The notes beneath the pieces were generated by a model. That model was not told where the DNA came from, searched no databases, and worked only from the letters and a program-made list of their open reading frames with translations. From a virus: DNA of 27,368 nt. The stretch spans positions 1 to 27,368 of IMG/VR virus record IMGVR_UViG_3300020595_002102, one strand, 5' to 3'. This document shows, one piece after another, positions 14,454-23,155 of the stretch (the stretch's first letter is position 1; every line of letters begins with the position of its first letter). The position numbers and the translations under genes were made by a program.

Positions 14454-15186
14454 TAACATTGTCGTGTTCACGGGCGGGTTTGATCCAATCCACTCTGGAC
14501 ATATTGACTTGATTAATGAAGCGGCTAAGATGGGCCGAGTTGTAGTTGGCCTGAACTCAGATGAGTGGTTGACACGTAAAAAGGGACAAGCCTTCCTGCC
14601 ATGGCGAGAGCGCGAGTATATCCTACGGCAGTTTAAAAACATTATGCAAGTCATTAGTTTTGATGATAGCGATGGCACTGCAGTTGACGCCATTCGTAGA
14701 GTCAAGAATACCTTTGCGGCTAATAAAATCATTTTCGTCAATGGCGGTGATAGAACTTCAGGTAATGTCCCTGAAATGGAAGCTTTCATTAACGATCCTC
14801 AGATTGAGTTTCAATTCTCTGTCGGAGGGGACAATAAGAAAAACTCTTCAAGTTGGATTCTTGAAAAGTGGAAGTACCAAAAGACGTATCGTGACTGGGG
14901 ATATTGGCGCGTACTAGACGATAAAGGTACAATTAAGACCAAGGAACTAGTTATCGAACCAGGTAAGTCATTAAGTGATCAACGGCATCAATACAGGTCA
15001 GAGCATTGGTATGTGTTAAGTGGCACAATAAATATTTGTGATAAAGTGCTAAAGCCACACGATACGATTATCATTGATCCTATGCAGTGGCATAAAGCAG
15101 AAAATACCGGAACAGAGCCAGCACACATTATTGAAATTCAGTATGGCGACAAATGCATTGAGGATGATATTGAAAGGCGCGATTGA
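14443..15186 (+). CDS. Cytidylyltransferase-cupin fusion enzyme (glycan precursor synthesis)
   Basis: Residues 1-130 form a nucleotidyltransferase of the HxGH class: FTGGFDPIHSGHIDLI with H17/H20, then LNSDEWLTRKKG and LPWREREYIL, most like glycerol-3-phosphate cytidylyltransferase or the RfaE/HldE nucleotidyl domain. Residues 149-247 form a type II phosphomannose-isomerase cupin: YRDWGYWRVL, PGKSLSDQRHQYRSEHWYVLSG with H182 and H188, H217, and the typical end IIEIQYGDKCIEDDIER. It could both isomerise and activate a phosphosugar. GTG 14434 and ATG 14446 are alternatives; AGGTGA (14432-14437) suits ATG 14443. It opens the glycan module and overlaps the ClpP-like gene by 11 bases. Confidence 0.82.
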   Translation: MMNDNIVVFTGGFDPIHSGHIDLINEAAKMGRVVVGLNSDEWLTRKKGQAFLPWREREYILRQFKNIMQVISFDDSDGTAVDAIRRVKNTFAANKIIFVNGGDRTSGNVPEMEAFINDPQIEFQFSVGGDNKKNSSSWILEKWKYQKTYRDWGYWRVLDDKGTIKTKELVIEPGKSLSDQRHQYRSEHWYVLSGTINICDKVLKPHDTIIIDPMQWHKAENTGTEPAHIIEIQYGDKCIEDDIERRD

Positions 15187-15902
15187 TGAATATTGCTGTA
15201 GTCACTACATTTAATAACAAGCTATATAAAAAATATGCTTATCGCTTTATGGAGACATATAACTGGGATTTTGATCTTCACGTCTATAGTGAAAACGCTA
15301 TTCCAGGATCTTATATAGATTATATAGATCTTTACTCAGTACCTGGCTGTAAAGAGTTTGTAGAAAGAAACGCAGAGCGTTCTGCAAAAGACGCTCAGGT
15401 AAGTTATAAATTTGACTCAGTTAGATTTTCTTATAAAATTTACGCCTATACTGATTTTATTCTTAATAAAGCTAAAGACTATGACGGCGTAATTTGTATC
15501 GATGCCGATAGTGTTTTCTATAAACCAATTGGATCTAAATGGATTAAAGAACATATTCATAGAGATGATTGCATGATGGGGTATTTAGGTAGAGCAGGAT
15601 ACTACAGCGAGTGTGGGTTCTTGTATTTTAACATGAATCATAAAGACACTTTAGACTATGCTGCAGAAATGAAAAAAATGTACGACACCGACAATCTTTA
15701 TAAAGAAAAAGAATATCATGATAGTTGGATTTGGGACGTAGTACGCAATAGGTTTGAAAAAAACAAAGGCACTAAAAATTTCAATATTGGTGACAATGCA
15801 AAGGGTCATGTTCAAGCCAGATCGCCTTTAGGTAAAATCTATGACCATACAAAAGGTAAACGTAAAGTAAGTGGTGTAAGCCCAGAATTTAAAAGGATTT
15901 AA
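15186..15902 (+). CDS. Glycosyltransferase, GT-A type with DAD motif
   Basis: The 238-residue protein starts MNIAVVTTFNNKLYKKYAYR. Its core YDGVICIDADSVFYKPI carries the DxD metal/nucleotide-sugar motif at D106-D108. VSYKFDSVRFSYKIYAYTDF upstream and GYYSECGFLYFNM downstream follow the order of GT8-like transferases. It adds an unknown sugar to an unknown acceptor. Start ATG 15186 shares one base with the preceding TGA and has AAAGG (15173-15177) upstream. A Lys-rich C-terminus (HTKGKRKVSG) may contact the acceptor or membrane. Confidence 0.75.
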   Translation: MNIAVVTTFNNKLYKKYAYRFMETYNWDFDLHVYSENAIPGSYIDYIDLYSVPGCKEFVERNAERSAKDAQVSYKFDSVRFSYKIYAYTDFILNKAKDYDGVICIDADSVFYKPIGSKWIKEHIHRDDCMMGYLGRAGYYSECGFLYFNMNHKDTLDYAAEMKKMYDTDNLYKEKEYHDSWIWDVVRNRFEKNKGTKNFNIGDNAKGHVQARSPLGKIYDHTKGKRKVSGVSPEFKRI

Positions 15903-15904
15903 AT

Positions 15905-16447
15905 ATGACTGAAGTAGAAATGCATTTGGGTGGTCACCTAAATAAGACGTGCATCGACGAGCCAGTACTTAAATACCTAAAAGAAATGTATGGTATTAAA
16001 AGTATGATTGATATTGGCTGTGGTCCAGGAGGAATGAAAGAGATTGCATCTCAACATAATATTAAATGGACAGGCGTAGATGGTGATCCTACTGTAGAGC
16101 AGGACGCAGTACATATTCATGATTATACTAAAGGTTCGTTTACTTTTGCAGATAAAACATTTGACTTGGCTTGGTCTGTTGAATTTTTAGAACACGTTGA
16201 AGAAAAGTATATTCCTAATTATATGAAGACTTTTCAACTAGCTGATATGTGTGTAGTAACTGCAGCACCTCCAGGGACACCAGGACACCACCACGTTAAT
16301 TGTAAAGGGCTAGATTACTGGACTAAAGTATTTGCTGAGTACGGATTTAAATACGATGCAAACCTAAGTGGTTCTCTTAAGATGATTAGTACAATGCGGA
16401 AAGACTTTTTCAAAAAAACAGGTATGGTATTTACAAAGGAAGAATAA
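15905..16447 (+). CDS. SAM-dependent methyltransferase
   Basis: The 180-residue protein is a class I methyltransferase: motif I SMIDIGCGPGGM (33-44), the acidic D59 after the second strand (GVDGDPT), and FDLAWSVEFLEHVEEKYIP (86-104). It then has PPGTPGHHHVNCKGLDYW, a form common in phage and capsule-cluster methyltransferases. AAAGGA (15892-15897) precedes the ATG. In this setting the substrate is probably a sugar or sugar nucleotide; small-molecule or protein methylation is possible. Confidence 0.82.
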   Translation: MTEVEMHLGGHLNKTCIDEPVLKYLKEMYGIKSMIDIGCGPGGMKEIASQHNIKWTGVDGDPTVEQDAVHIHDYTKGSFTFADKTFDLAWSVEFLEHVEEKYIPNYMKTFQLADMCVVTAAPPGTPGHHHVNCKGLDYWTKVFAEYGFKYDANLSGSLKMISTMRKDFFKKTGMVFTKEE

Positions 16448-16448
16448 A

Positions 16449-16937
16449 GTGAAACTAGAAATTGGAGCTGGAGAAGCAGCTGGAAATAATCCAGACTGGA
16501 AATACTCAGATGTTAGAGCTGTTCCTGGAGTTGATTTTGTATGTAATGCCTGGGATATTGACGAACATGTAGAAGACAATGTTGTCGAAAAGATTTATTC
16601 TAGACATTTCTTTGAACATGTAACCTTTAGGCAAGGTGAGGTTGTTTTAGAAAAGTGGCTTAAAATTATGAAACCTGGTGGTGTATGTGAAATGATGCTT
16701 CCCAATATGGACTTTCATGTAAAACAATATGTCTCGGGAAATAAACCTGAGCATTGTCGAGCAGGATTTTGGGGCTGGCAACGAGGTGAGTTTGAAGAAG
16801 TTTGGGATGTACATAAGAGCGGATATAATGTAAAATCTTTGAGTGCATTGGTAAAGTCTAAAGGATTTGTTAATTATAAAAGCCTTAGATCTACTTCTGA
16901 TAAACACTTACATGTAACATTTGAGAAAGCAGTATGA
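16449..16937 (+). CDS. Short methyltransferase-like protein, GTG start
   Basis: The 162-residue protein begins directly with motif I (MKLEIGAGEAAGNNPDW), continues with D21 (YSDVRAVPGVDFV), the post-II motif IYSRHFFEHVTF (49-60), and LKIMKPGGVCEMMLPNMD. This is the compact predicted SAM-dependent methyltransferase type found in polysaccharide clusters. The GTG start has AAAGGAA (16435-16441) upstream and lies one base after the previous stop. The missing N-terminal helix is normal for this subfamily. It ends in ATGA with the next glycosyltransferase. Confidence 0.78.
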   Translation: MKLEIGAGEAAGNNPDWKYSDVRAVPGVDFVCNAWDIDEHVEDNVVEKIYSRHFFEHVTFRQGEVVLEKWLKIMKPGGVCEMMLPNMDFHVKQYVSGNKPEHCRAGFWGWQRGEFEEVWDVHKSGYNVKSLSALVKSKGFVNYKSLRSTSDKHLHVTFEKAV

Positions 16938-17608
16938 TTAACGTATTCATTGGTTATGACAGTAAAGAAAAGGCAGCGTTTAGTACGCTGTCTTACTCTA
17001 TTCTAAAAAATAGCACTAAACCCGTGGCAATCACGCCAATCTATCTTAAAAACATCAAAGATGATTTTGTTCGTGCAAGAAATAACTTATCTTCTACCGA
17101 GTTTTCTTTTAGTCGATTTATTGTACCTCATTTGATGAACTATCAAGGCTGGGCATTATTCATGGACTGTGATATGCTTATGAAAGGAGATATCGCAGAA
17201 CTGTGGCGTATGCGTGATGATCGATATGCTGTACAGGTATGTCAACATGACTACGAACCTAAGTCTACTACTAAGTTTTTAAACCAAACTCAGACAGTGT
17301 ATCCCAAAAAGAACTGGTCCAGTTTTATGTTGATGAATTGTTCTAAGTGTACACGACTAACACCAGACTATATCAACTCTGCTTCAGGCCTGGAGCTTCA
17401 TCAGTTTAAATGGTTAGATACTGAGGAAATGATTGGTTCTCTTCCTTTAGAGTGGAACTGGTTAGCAGGTGAATATGAACATAAAGAAGACGTTAAAAAT
17501 ATTCACTACACTGAAGGTGGTCCATGGTTTGAGGCATACAATAAAACAGACTATGCTAAAGATTGGTGGAAATATCATTTCGAAACAAGTAAGGTAGGTT
17601 TATCATAA
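16934..17608 (+). CDS. Glycosyltransferase, GT-A type with DCD motif
   Basis: The 224-residue protein starts MINVFIGYDSKEKAAFSTL and contains NYQGWALFMDCDMLMKGDIAEL with DxD at D78-D80, and a late H191 in IHYTEGGPWFE that would be the second metal ligand, as in GT8-like transferases. RARNNLSSTEFSFSRFIVPHL is the usual acceptor-side helix. Proteins of this form occur in bacterial surface-glycan loci and marine phages. ATGA and TAATG overlaps tie it to both neighbours. The sugar and the acceptor are not known. Confidence 0.82.
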   Translation: MINVFIGYDSKEKAAFSTLSYSILKNSTKPVAITPIYLKNIKDDFVRARNNLSSTEFSFSRFIVPHLMNYQGWALFMDCDMLMKGDIAELWRMRDDRYAVQVCQHDYEPKSTTKFLNQTQTVYPKKNWSSFMLMNCSKCTRLTPDYINSASGLELHQFKWLDTEEMIGSLPLEWNWLAGEYEHKEDVKNIHYTEGGPWFEAYNKTDYAKDWWKYHFETSKVGLS

Positions 17609-18492
17609 TGGATTTTACTGCGTATCTTTCTACTACATCTGGACACAAACAAAAATTCCTAAAAAACTTCGGGAAGGGTGTAGAGAAGCACGGTGATAAA
17701 GTTAATTATTACAATGGAAGCTCCTATATAGATGCCGATGCTTCTATCGTGTTTGGTTATATTTCGTACCAAAATAGATCTCCTTCCTTGGACTTAAGAA
17801 AAAAGATCGCCAAGTCTCAGAGAGAAAAAAATGTTTTCTTCTTGGATAGTAATGCTTTTAAAGAATATGAACGTACTTTGTATCATCGCTATCCGATGAT
17901 ATCTCCTTATCCAAATAAATCTGAGTTCTTTGTGGATCATATTAAAGAAGACCGATGGAAAAAGATTAAAGAAGATAGTAAGATTGATGTAAAAGATTAT
18001 CGCAAAGAGGGTAGTCATATTCTAATTCTACTGAACCGTGGTACTTTGGGATTTGCCAGTAAAGGATATAACTGCTGGGATTGGGCATATGAGACAGTCA
18101 AAAAGATTAGAAAATACACTGATAGAAAAATCGTCATTAAGCCTCATTCCAAAGATACTGATGTTAATAGATATGCCACAGAATTTTATAGTGATAAATC
18201 TGTAACAATCACTAAAAAGACTTTGAAACAGTCTTTAGAAAACGCATGGTGTAGTGTGATTCTTTCTAGTAGTGCAGGAGTCCCTAGTTTAGTTGAAGGT
18301 GTACCGGTAATTACCACGTGTGATTACAGTTTACTTTCTAAGTTCTGTACAGATACATTGAAAGATATTGAGAATCCAACCATGTTTGATAGAAAAGATA
18401 TCTTTCAAGAATTAGCCAAACAACACTGGACTCTAGATGAAATTGCAAACGGAGATTACTGGGCTATAGCCAGAGAAAACTTATGCAAATAG
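17608..18492 (+). CDS. Capsule-synthesis-like transferase, copy A
   Basis: The 294-residue protein has a GT-B-like C-terminal half: HILILLNRGTLGF, KIVIKPHSKD (174-183), a signature CSVILSSSAGVPSLVEGVPVITT (215-237), then HWTLDEIANGDYW (273-285). IKPHxK, S-S-A-G-V and E-G-x-P are how KpsS/CDP-glycerophosphotransferase-like capsule enzymes bind the phosphate donor. Two other genes in the window (18483 and 21697) share this order and the W/F-T-L-D-E-I-x-N-G tail, so they form a local paralogue set. No membrane segment is seen, so it probably acts on the cytoplasmic side. Confidence 0.7.
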   Translation: MDFTAYLSTTSGHKQKFLKNFGKGVEKHGDKVNYYNGSSYIDADASIVFGYISYQNRSPSLDLRKKIAKSQREKNVFFLDSNAFKEYERTLYHRYPMISPYPNKSEFFVDHIKEDRWKKIKEDSKIDVKDYRKEGSHILILLNRGTLGFASKGYNCWDWAYETVKKIRKYTDRKIVIKPHSKDTDVNRYATEFYSDKSVTITKKTLKQSLENAWCSVILSSSAGVPSLVEGVPVITTCDYSLLSKFCTDTLKDIENPTMFDRKDIFQELAKQHWTLDEIANGDYWAIARENLCK

Positions 18493-19403
18493 TAGGATTT
18501 AGAGGTTCATATAGAAACTTTCCATTTCCATCACATCCAGACTTTCAACTAAAAGATTTTGGTGCAAGGGAGTTGATCAATCCTGATGCATATATTCAAA
18601 CTAGCGTGGCTGGAGTGGCAAAGACTTCTAATAATAATCAGTATAGTTACATTCGCAAAAGAGGTAAACCGGTTTATGTAGTTGAACAGGCTATCTTTAG
18701 GCAGAACCTGAATATGAAACAGGACAAAGATACGTATCTTCGTTTTGGATTGAATCACTATGATTTAAAAAACGGATATTTTGCAAACCATAATTCACCC
18801 GATGATAGATGGAAACAAATTCAAAAAGACCAGGATATTGAAATTAAACCTTGGAGAACTAAAGGAGATTATATCCTAATTCTGTTGCAAAATCCTATTG
18901 ATACCAGTTTAAACTCAATGGTACAGAAAATTCAATACGGCCAGTGGTTAGTAAATCTAGTAAGAGACATTCGTAAGATTACTGACGAAGATATCGTGAT
19001 TAGACCACATCCGTTGTTTATCAATCGTATTAAGAATAATGGATTAAATGGCACCAAACAATATAAGAATGTTAGAATATCAGATGTACACAAAGGAACT
19101 AGTCCATCCAATGGGGGAGACAATTTAGCCAAAGATTTGGAAAAAGCTAGAGTCTGTATTTCTTATACTAGTAACAGTTTAACAGAAGCAATCTGTGAGG
19201 GAATCCCATCTATATCTTTGTCTGACGAGTGTTTTGCATGGCCTGTTAGTTATCATAATTTAGATATTTTAAAAGACCGAAGTTTAGTTTGCAATATAGA
19301 TAGAACACAGTGGTTACATGATTGTGCTTATGCTCAATGGAAACTATCTGAGATTAACTCTGGCATTCCTCATAGGAGACTATTAAATGGCAATAGAGCT
19401 TAA
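18483..19403 (+). CDS. Capsule-synthesis-like transferase, copy B
   Basis: The 306-residue relative of the preceding protein has DYILILLQNPIDT, IVIRPHPLFI (171-180), ARVCISYTSNSLTEAICEGIPSISL (222-246) and a degenerate tail AQWKLSEINSG (284-294). A middle element with DDRWKQIQKD matches EDRWKKIKED in copy A. It overlaps copy A by 10 bases. Arginine codons are mainly AGA (12 of 20; 3 AGG, 5 CGN). The R-P-H motif is intact, so it is probably an active transferase, perhaps with a different acceptor. Function inferred from motif order only. Confidence 0.68.
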   Translation: MQIVGFRGSYRNFPFPSHPDFQLKDFGARELINPDAYIQTSVAGVAKTSNNNQYSYIRKRGKPVYVVEQAIFRQNLNMKQDKDTYLRFGLNHYDLKNGYFANHNSPDDRWKQIQKDQDIEIKPWRTKGDYILILLQNPIDTSLNSMVQKIQYGQWLVNLVRDIRKITDEDIVIRPHPLFINRIKNNGLNGTKQYKNVRISDVHKGTSPSNGGDNLAKDLEKARVCISYTSNSLTEAICEGIPSISLSDECFAWPVSYHNLDILKDRSLVCNIDRTQWLHDCAYAQWKLSEINSGIPHRRLLNGNRA

Positions 19404-19995
19404 AAATAGTATGTTCATCCATGTTCCAAAATGTGGAGGTAGAACTGTAAAAACTCTCTTGCAGAAATACGTCAGTAATGTAAAGATTATTGGGGACGTA
19501 ACATATGATAGTCACGCAACTCCTGATACCAATAAACAAGTGTTTGGTTTTATTCGTCATCCTGCAACGTTTATTCATAGTTTATGGACACATCGAGGTA
19601 AGAAAAAAACAAATACGAGAGGACACCCCTGGAATTGGCAGACAGATATTAGATTAGAAAGAGAATGTAAGTCTACTGATTATAATGAGTTTGTTGAAAA
19701 CATTTTAAAAGATACTAATTATGTTTGGGACTATTATCATTATTATTTAGGAAAGTATGAAAACGTTCAGTACGGTAAAATTGAAGACTTAACAGAAAGT
19801 TTAATCCGTATTTTAAAAGAAAACGAAGAAGACTTTGATGAAGATGGTATTCGTAGCAATATGATTGTCATTGGCGCTAATGATAAGAAAAAACCAGTAG
19901 GTTTATTTTCCAGCATGGATCCAGAGCAAATATATAAACTAGTAACAGTATCAGAAAAACAATTATGTGAAAGGTTTAACTATCATGCGCTTTGA
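19387..19995 (+). CDS. Sulfotransferase (PAPS-dependent family)
   Basis: The 202-residue protein opens with NSMFIHVPKCGGRTVKTLL: P14-K-C-G-G-R-T20 is the 5'-phosphosulfate-binding loop of sulfotransferases (usual form PKTGGT). FGFIRHPATFIHSLW (R57, S65) is the 3'-phosphate motif. Both halves of the PAPS site are thus present. It would move sulfate to a sugar hydroxyl; PAPS must come from the host because no sulfurylase or APS kinase is here. AGGAG (19374-19378) gives a strong start inside the end of copy B. The downstream 2OG oxygenase overlaps it by 11 bases. Confidence 0.82.
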   Translation: MAIELKNSMFIHVPKCGGRTVKTLLQKYVSNVKIIGDVTYDSHATPDTNKQVFGFIRHPATFIHSLWTHRGKKKTNTRGHPWNWQTDIRLERECKSTDYNEFVENILKDTNYVWDYYHYYLGKYENVQYGKIEDLTESLIRILKENEEDFDEDGIRSNMIVIGANDKKKPVGLFSSMDPEQIYKLVTVSEKQLCERFNYHAL

Positions 19996-20998
19996 CAATC
20001 CAATCTATGATCATGGATTTAAGTTTCCGGATATTGCAGAATTTCCTGATGTTGCAGATGAGCCGCGATACAATGGCAATAATGCAGAAGAATATTTAGC
20101 TAAAATGAGATCTGCTATTGAGAATAAAAATCAAGAAGAGTTTTCTAATGGCTATAAGCATTTTATGAAAAAACCAGATTCAAAGTTATTTGATAAACTT
20201 AATAAAATGTTTAGCTTCTACTCCGGTTTTAAGAACAATAGAAAAGAAACTGGATTACCAACCAATAAAATTTATGATGAATTATTTGAAAATGGCATCT
20301 CATACCTTCATATTGATACAGATGATTTAAACAAAAAGCTTAAATCAGATATTAATCAGTTGCTTAATAAAGCAGATTGGCGTCCGCCACTTGGTACCTT
20401 TGATAGATTCAAACAGATGCCAGAACATGTTGGTTATGTAAATAATATGTTCAATAAATTAGGTATTCTTCAGGCTGCTACAAAGTATAATAAAGGTAAA
20501 CCTTTACAAGTTAAAAATGTAGTATTGCATATTGCCAAACCAACAGATCAAAATTATAAACAGTTTTTATATGATTGCGAAACTGTCAGTAAAACTATTA
20601 ACACGCACATTGATCCTAAAGAAGACGTTATTAAGTCAATGATTTACTTGAATGAGATCGGAGAAGACGACGGTCCATTTAAATATGTTGAACAGTCACA
20701 GCGTTGGATGCATGATGATTTGCAAGATTTATTTGGTCGAGCTATTACAACTGGAAGCTATTGCCATGATGAAGAATCCAGAGCATCTGTTTTTCAGTTA
20801 CCTAAAGAGTTAAGAGTATCTCATAACTTTGGTAGACTTCTATTGGATGGAACCCCTGAACAGGATTTTATTTTAGATAGACAGACGTCAATGACAAGTG
20901 ATAAAGCAAACTGTTGTGTTTTTGATACTGCAGGAATTCATCAGGGTGGCGTGTGTAACACCGGAACTAGAATAGCATTACAGGTATTAATGAAATGA
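19985..20998 (+). CDS. 2OG-Fe(II) dioxygenase, phytanoyl-CoA-dioxygenase-like
   Basis: The 337-residue protein has the iron and 2-oxoglutarate ligands in its last half. H208 and D210 are in TINTHIDPKED, H319 in DTAGIHQGGV, and R329 in GTRIALQ. The strand SMIYLNEIGEDDGPFKYVE is typical of the PhyH-like group, which often modifies small molecules or sugars. The N-terminal 110 residues are helical and not recognised. Start ATG 19985 has AAAGG at 19970-19974. Placed between a sulfotransferase and an FkbM methyltransferase, it probably tailors the glycan or its precursor. It ends in ATGA. Confidence 0.82.
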   Translation: MRFDNPIYDHGFKFPDIAEFPDVADEPRYNGNNAEEYLAKMRSAIENKNQEEFSNGYKHFMKKPDSKLFDKLNKMFSFYSGFKNNRKETGLPTNKIYDELFENGISYLHIDTDDLNKKLKSDINQLLNKADWRPPLGTFDRFKQMPEHVGYVNNMFNKLGILQAATKYNKGKPLQVKNVVLHIAKPTDQNYKQFLYDCETVSKTINTHIDPKEDVIKSMIYLNEIGEDDGPFKYVEQSQRWMHDDLQDLFGRAITTGSYCHDEESRASVFQLPKELRVSHNFGRLLLDGTPEQDFILDRQTSMTSDKANCCVFDTAGIHQGGVCNTGTRIALQVLMK

Positions 20999-21687
20999 CT
21001 TTGAATTTAAGTGATAATGTTTTAAAACGGCGTGTATTTAAGCAAGCAATTCTTGATTTGCATATCAAAGAGTTCATGTTAGGACAAACAAAAAAATATT
21101 TGTTTAAAAATAAAAACACAATTGATATAGGAGCCGCTACTGGAATGTACTCTAGCTTTTTTGCTAAGCATTCTAAGAATGTATTTTCTTTTGAAGCAGT
21201 TCCTCCTGTCTATAAACAATTGGCATTGCTATCAGATAAAATTGATAATCTTAATGTTTATAATTTAGCGGTTAGTGATTTTTCCGGCAAATCTGATTTT
21301 TATGTCGATGATAAGCGCCTATCTAATTCAGGATTTCAAAATCTAGTTGGCGGTCAAAAAATAGAAGTAGACACTATTAAACTTGATGGATTCGGTATCG
21401 ATAACATTGGTTTTATGAAAATCGATGTTGAAGGTAATGAGCTAGACGTCTTGAATGGAGCTGTAGGACTTATTGAAGAATATTTACCTACGTGCATGGT
21501 TGAGATTTATGATAAGTTCAATAAGTATCCTGTTGAAACTACTTTTGATTTTTTCTTTAGCAGAAACTATAAATGTTTTTATAATGAAAGAGCAAAGGGC
21601 TTAAAACAAGTTCGCAATATCAATGAGGCTTTAGAAGCACAAAAAATTATAGAAATCACAGATGGAGATTTCTTGTTTACTCAGTAA
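20995..21687 (+). CDS. FkbM-family methyltransferase
   Basis: The 230-residue protein shows NTIDIGAATGMYSSFFAK (41-58, SAM loop), VFSFEAVPPVYKQL with E67, and the family-defining FMKIDVEGNELDVLNGA (140-156), followed by CMVEIY. FkbM enzymes O-methylate hydroxyls of sugars and other natural products. It is the third methyltransferase of the cluster and the one most firmly tied to sugar O-methylation. It is coupled by ATGA to the oxygenase gene. The tail GDFLFTQ is complete. Confidence 0.9.
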   Translation: MTLNLSDNVLKRRVFKQAILDLHIKEFMLGQTKKYLFKNKNTIDIGAATGMYSSFFAKHSKNVFSFEAVPPVYKQLALLSDKIDNLNVYNLAVSDFSGKSDFYVDDKRLSNSGFQNLVGGQKIEVDTIKLDGFGIDNIGFMKIDVEGNELDVLNGAVGLIEEYLPTCMVEIYDKFNKYPVETTFDFFFSRNYKCFYNERAKGLKQVRNINEALEAQKIIEITDGDFLFTQ

Positions 21688-21696
21688 GGATACATT

Positions 21697-22509
21697 ATGA
21701 TTGTTACTCATAAGATGGATTGGGACGCGTGTCTCAGTCGGAAAATTTGGCCTCATGTGAAAAAAGGCTGGATTGACGAATTTAAATATATGAACTTTTT
21801 CTGGGGTTTGGGCGGTGATAACCTTACAAAACTTGCTGAAGTTATCAATGTTAAAAAAGAAGAATGGTGGTTTGTTGATGTTGGATATCTAACTAAACAA
21901 ATCGTACGATATCCTGAACCTAAGATTGTTGATAAAGATAATACTTATTTCAGGATCGTAAAGGAAGCTTTACATACTAATGTTCATAATTATAATGATC
22001 CTAGCAGACTTAGATATTTACAAGAAAATGATATTGTAGGTGAGTTTCCAGGCTGGAATGAGAAAGGAGATCATATTTTGATATGTCCTTCCTCAGAAAC
22101 TGTTACTAGATCCTTAACTAAAATGTCGGTAAAAGACTGGACAAAAAAGGTGATTGATGATCTTAAAGAGGTTACTGATCGCCCTGTTAAAGTTCGAATG
22201 AAACCCAGACCTAAGAATAAGTTTTGGGGAACTGATATTAATGACGATTTGGAAAACTGTCATGCATGTATAACCTCTCTTAGCCTATCGGCTATTGATT
22301 CCGTGATGAAAGGAGTTCCTATCATTACATATAATGCTCATGCTGGATCATCTTTGTCCGCCAAAAGTCTACAGCACATTGAAAAGTTAAATAAGCCATC
22401 AGATAAAATAGTAAATGATTGGTTGGCTTCGCTTGCTAATAATCAGTTTACACTAGATGAAATCGGCAACGGTACAGCTTATGAGGTATTGAAAAAGAAC
22501 TATGGATAA
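21697..22509 (+). CDS. Capsule-synthesis-like transferase, copy C (altered motif)
   Basis: The 270-residue paralogue has HILICPSSETVTR, VKVRMKPRPKNKF (165-177), CHACITSLSLSAIDSVMKGVPIITY (188-212) and NQFTLDEIGNGTAYEVLKKN (249-268). Two features differ from copies A and B: the His of the P-H motif is Arg (K169-P-R-P172), and the acidic residue of E-G-x-P is Lys (MKGVP). The active site may therefore be changed or lost, or the donor may differ. The TLDEIxNG tail is kept. AAGGA (21686-21690) gives a clear start. It is separated from copies A and B by three genes. Confidence 0.62.
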   Translation: MIVTHKMDWDACLSRKIWPHVKKGWIDEFKYMNFFWGLGGDNLTKLAEVINVKKEEWWFVDVGYLTKQIVRYPEPKIVDKDNTYFRIVKEALHTNVHNYNDPSRLRYLQENDIVGEFPGWNEKGDHILICPSSETVTRSLTKMSVKDWTKKVIDDLKEVTDRPVKVRMKPRPKNKFWGTDINDDLENCHACITSLSLSAIDSVMKGVPIITYNAHAGSSLSAKSLQHIEKLNKPSDKIVNDWLASLANNQFTLDEIGNGTAYEVLKKNYG

Positions 22510-23155
22510 TGTATTTTTAACAGGGTGCGACCGTAACACAGAATGGATGTTAGAATGGTGGTTTGAAAACTATTCTAGATATAATGATTTGCCTGTTATT
22601 TTTGCAGACTTTGGTGTCAGCAGTAGTTGTCGACAATATGTAAAAGAACATTTTGCACATATTATTACTTTCAAACCATACGAATATAAGGCGTGGTTTC
22701 TCAAACCTAAAGCCATGATTGAAGCTTCACACCGAGCTAAGAAAGTGTGTTGGATTGATACCGATTGTCATGTATTAGATAACATCTCTGAAATTTTTGA
22801 GTATTCTAAACCAGAAAAATTAGGGATGGTACAGGATAAACCATGGTCTAAACGTAGGGGTGAAGTTTGGCATAATTCAGGAGTTGTTCTTATTGAAGGT
22901 ACTCCAAAAATTCTGCACAATTGGGCCGATCGGATTGAAAAAAGACCAAAAGTTGGAGATCAGGAAGTTTTACATGAGATGGTCAGAGGTGACGACTTAA
23001 CTAGAATGATACATATTGAAGATCTGCCGAATATGTATAATTGGTTAAGAATCCAAATAGAACACGACAATCATGATTCTAAGAAAAAGAAGATTATGCA
23101 TTGGACTGGCAACAAAGGTAAGAAGATTATTAAGGAGATTATGAAGAGTGGCTGA
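22502..23155 (+). CDS. Glycosyltransferase-like protein with DTD motif
   Basis: The 217-residue protein begins MDNVFLTGCDRNTEWMLEWW and holds KKVCWIDTDCHVL with DxD at D86-D88, GEVWHNSGVVLIEG (120-133), and a final IMHWTGNKGKK with H200. This is a compact GT-A fold of the GT8-like type, probably full length. It differs from the two other DxD enzymes in its N-terminus (CDRNTEWML), pointing to another acceptor. It overlaps copy C by 8 bases and the next gene by 8. Confidence 0.75.
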   Translation: MDNVFLTGCDRNTEWMLEWWFENYSRYNDLPVIFADFGVSSSCRQYVKEHFAHIITFKPYEYKAWFLKPKAMIEASHRAKKVCWIDTDCHVLDNISEIFEYSKPEKLGMVQDKPWSKRRGEVWHNSGVVLIEGTPKILHNWADRIEKRPKVGDQEVLHEMVRGDDLTRMIHIEDLPNMYNWLRIQIEHDNHDSKKKKIMHWTGNKGKKIIKEIMKSG

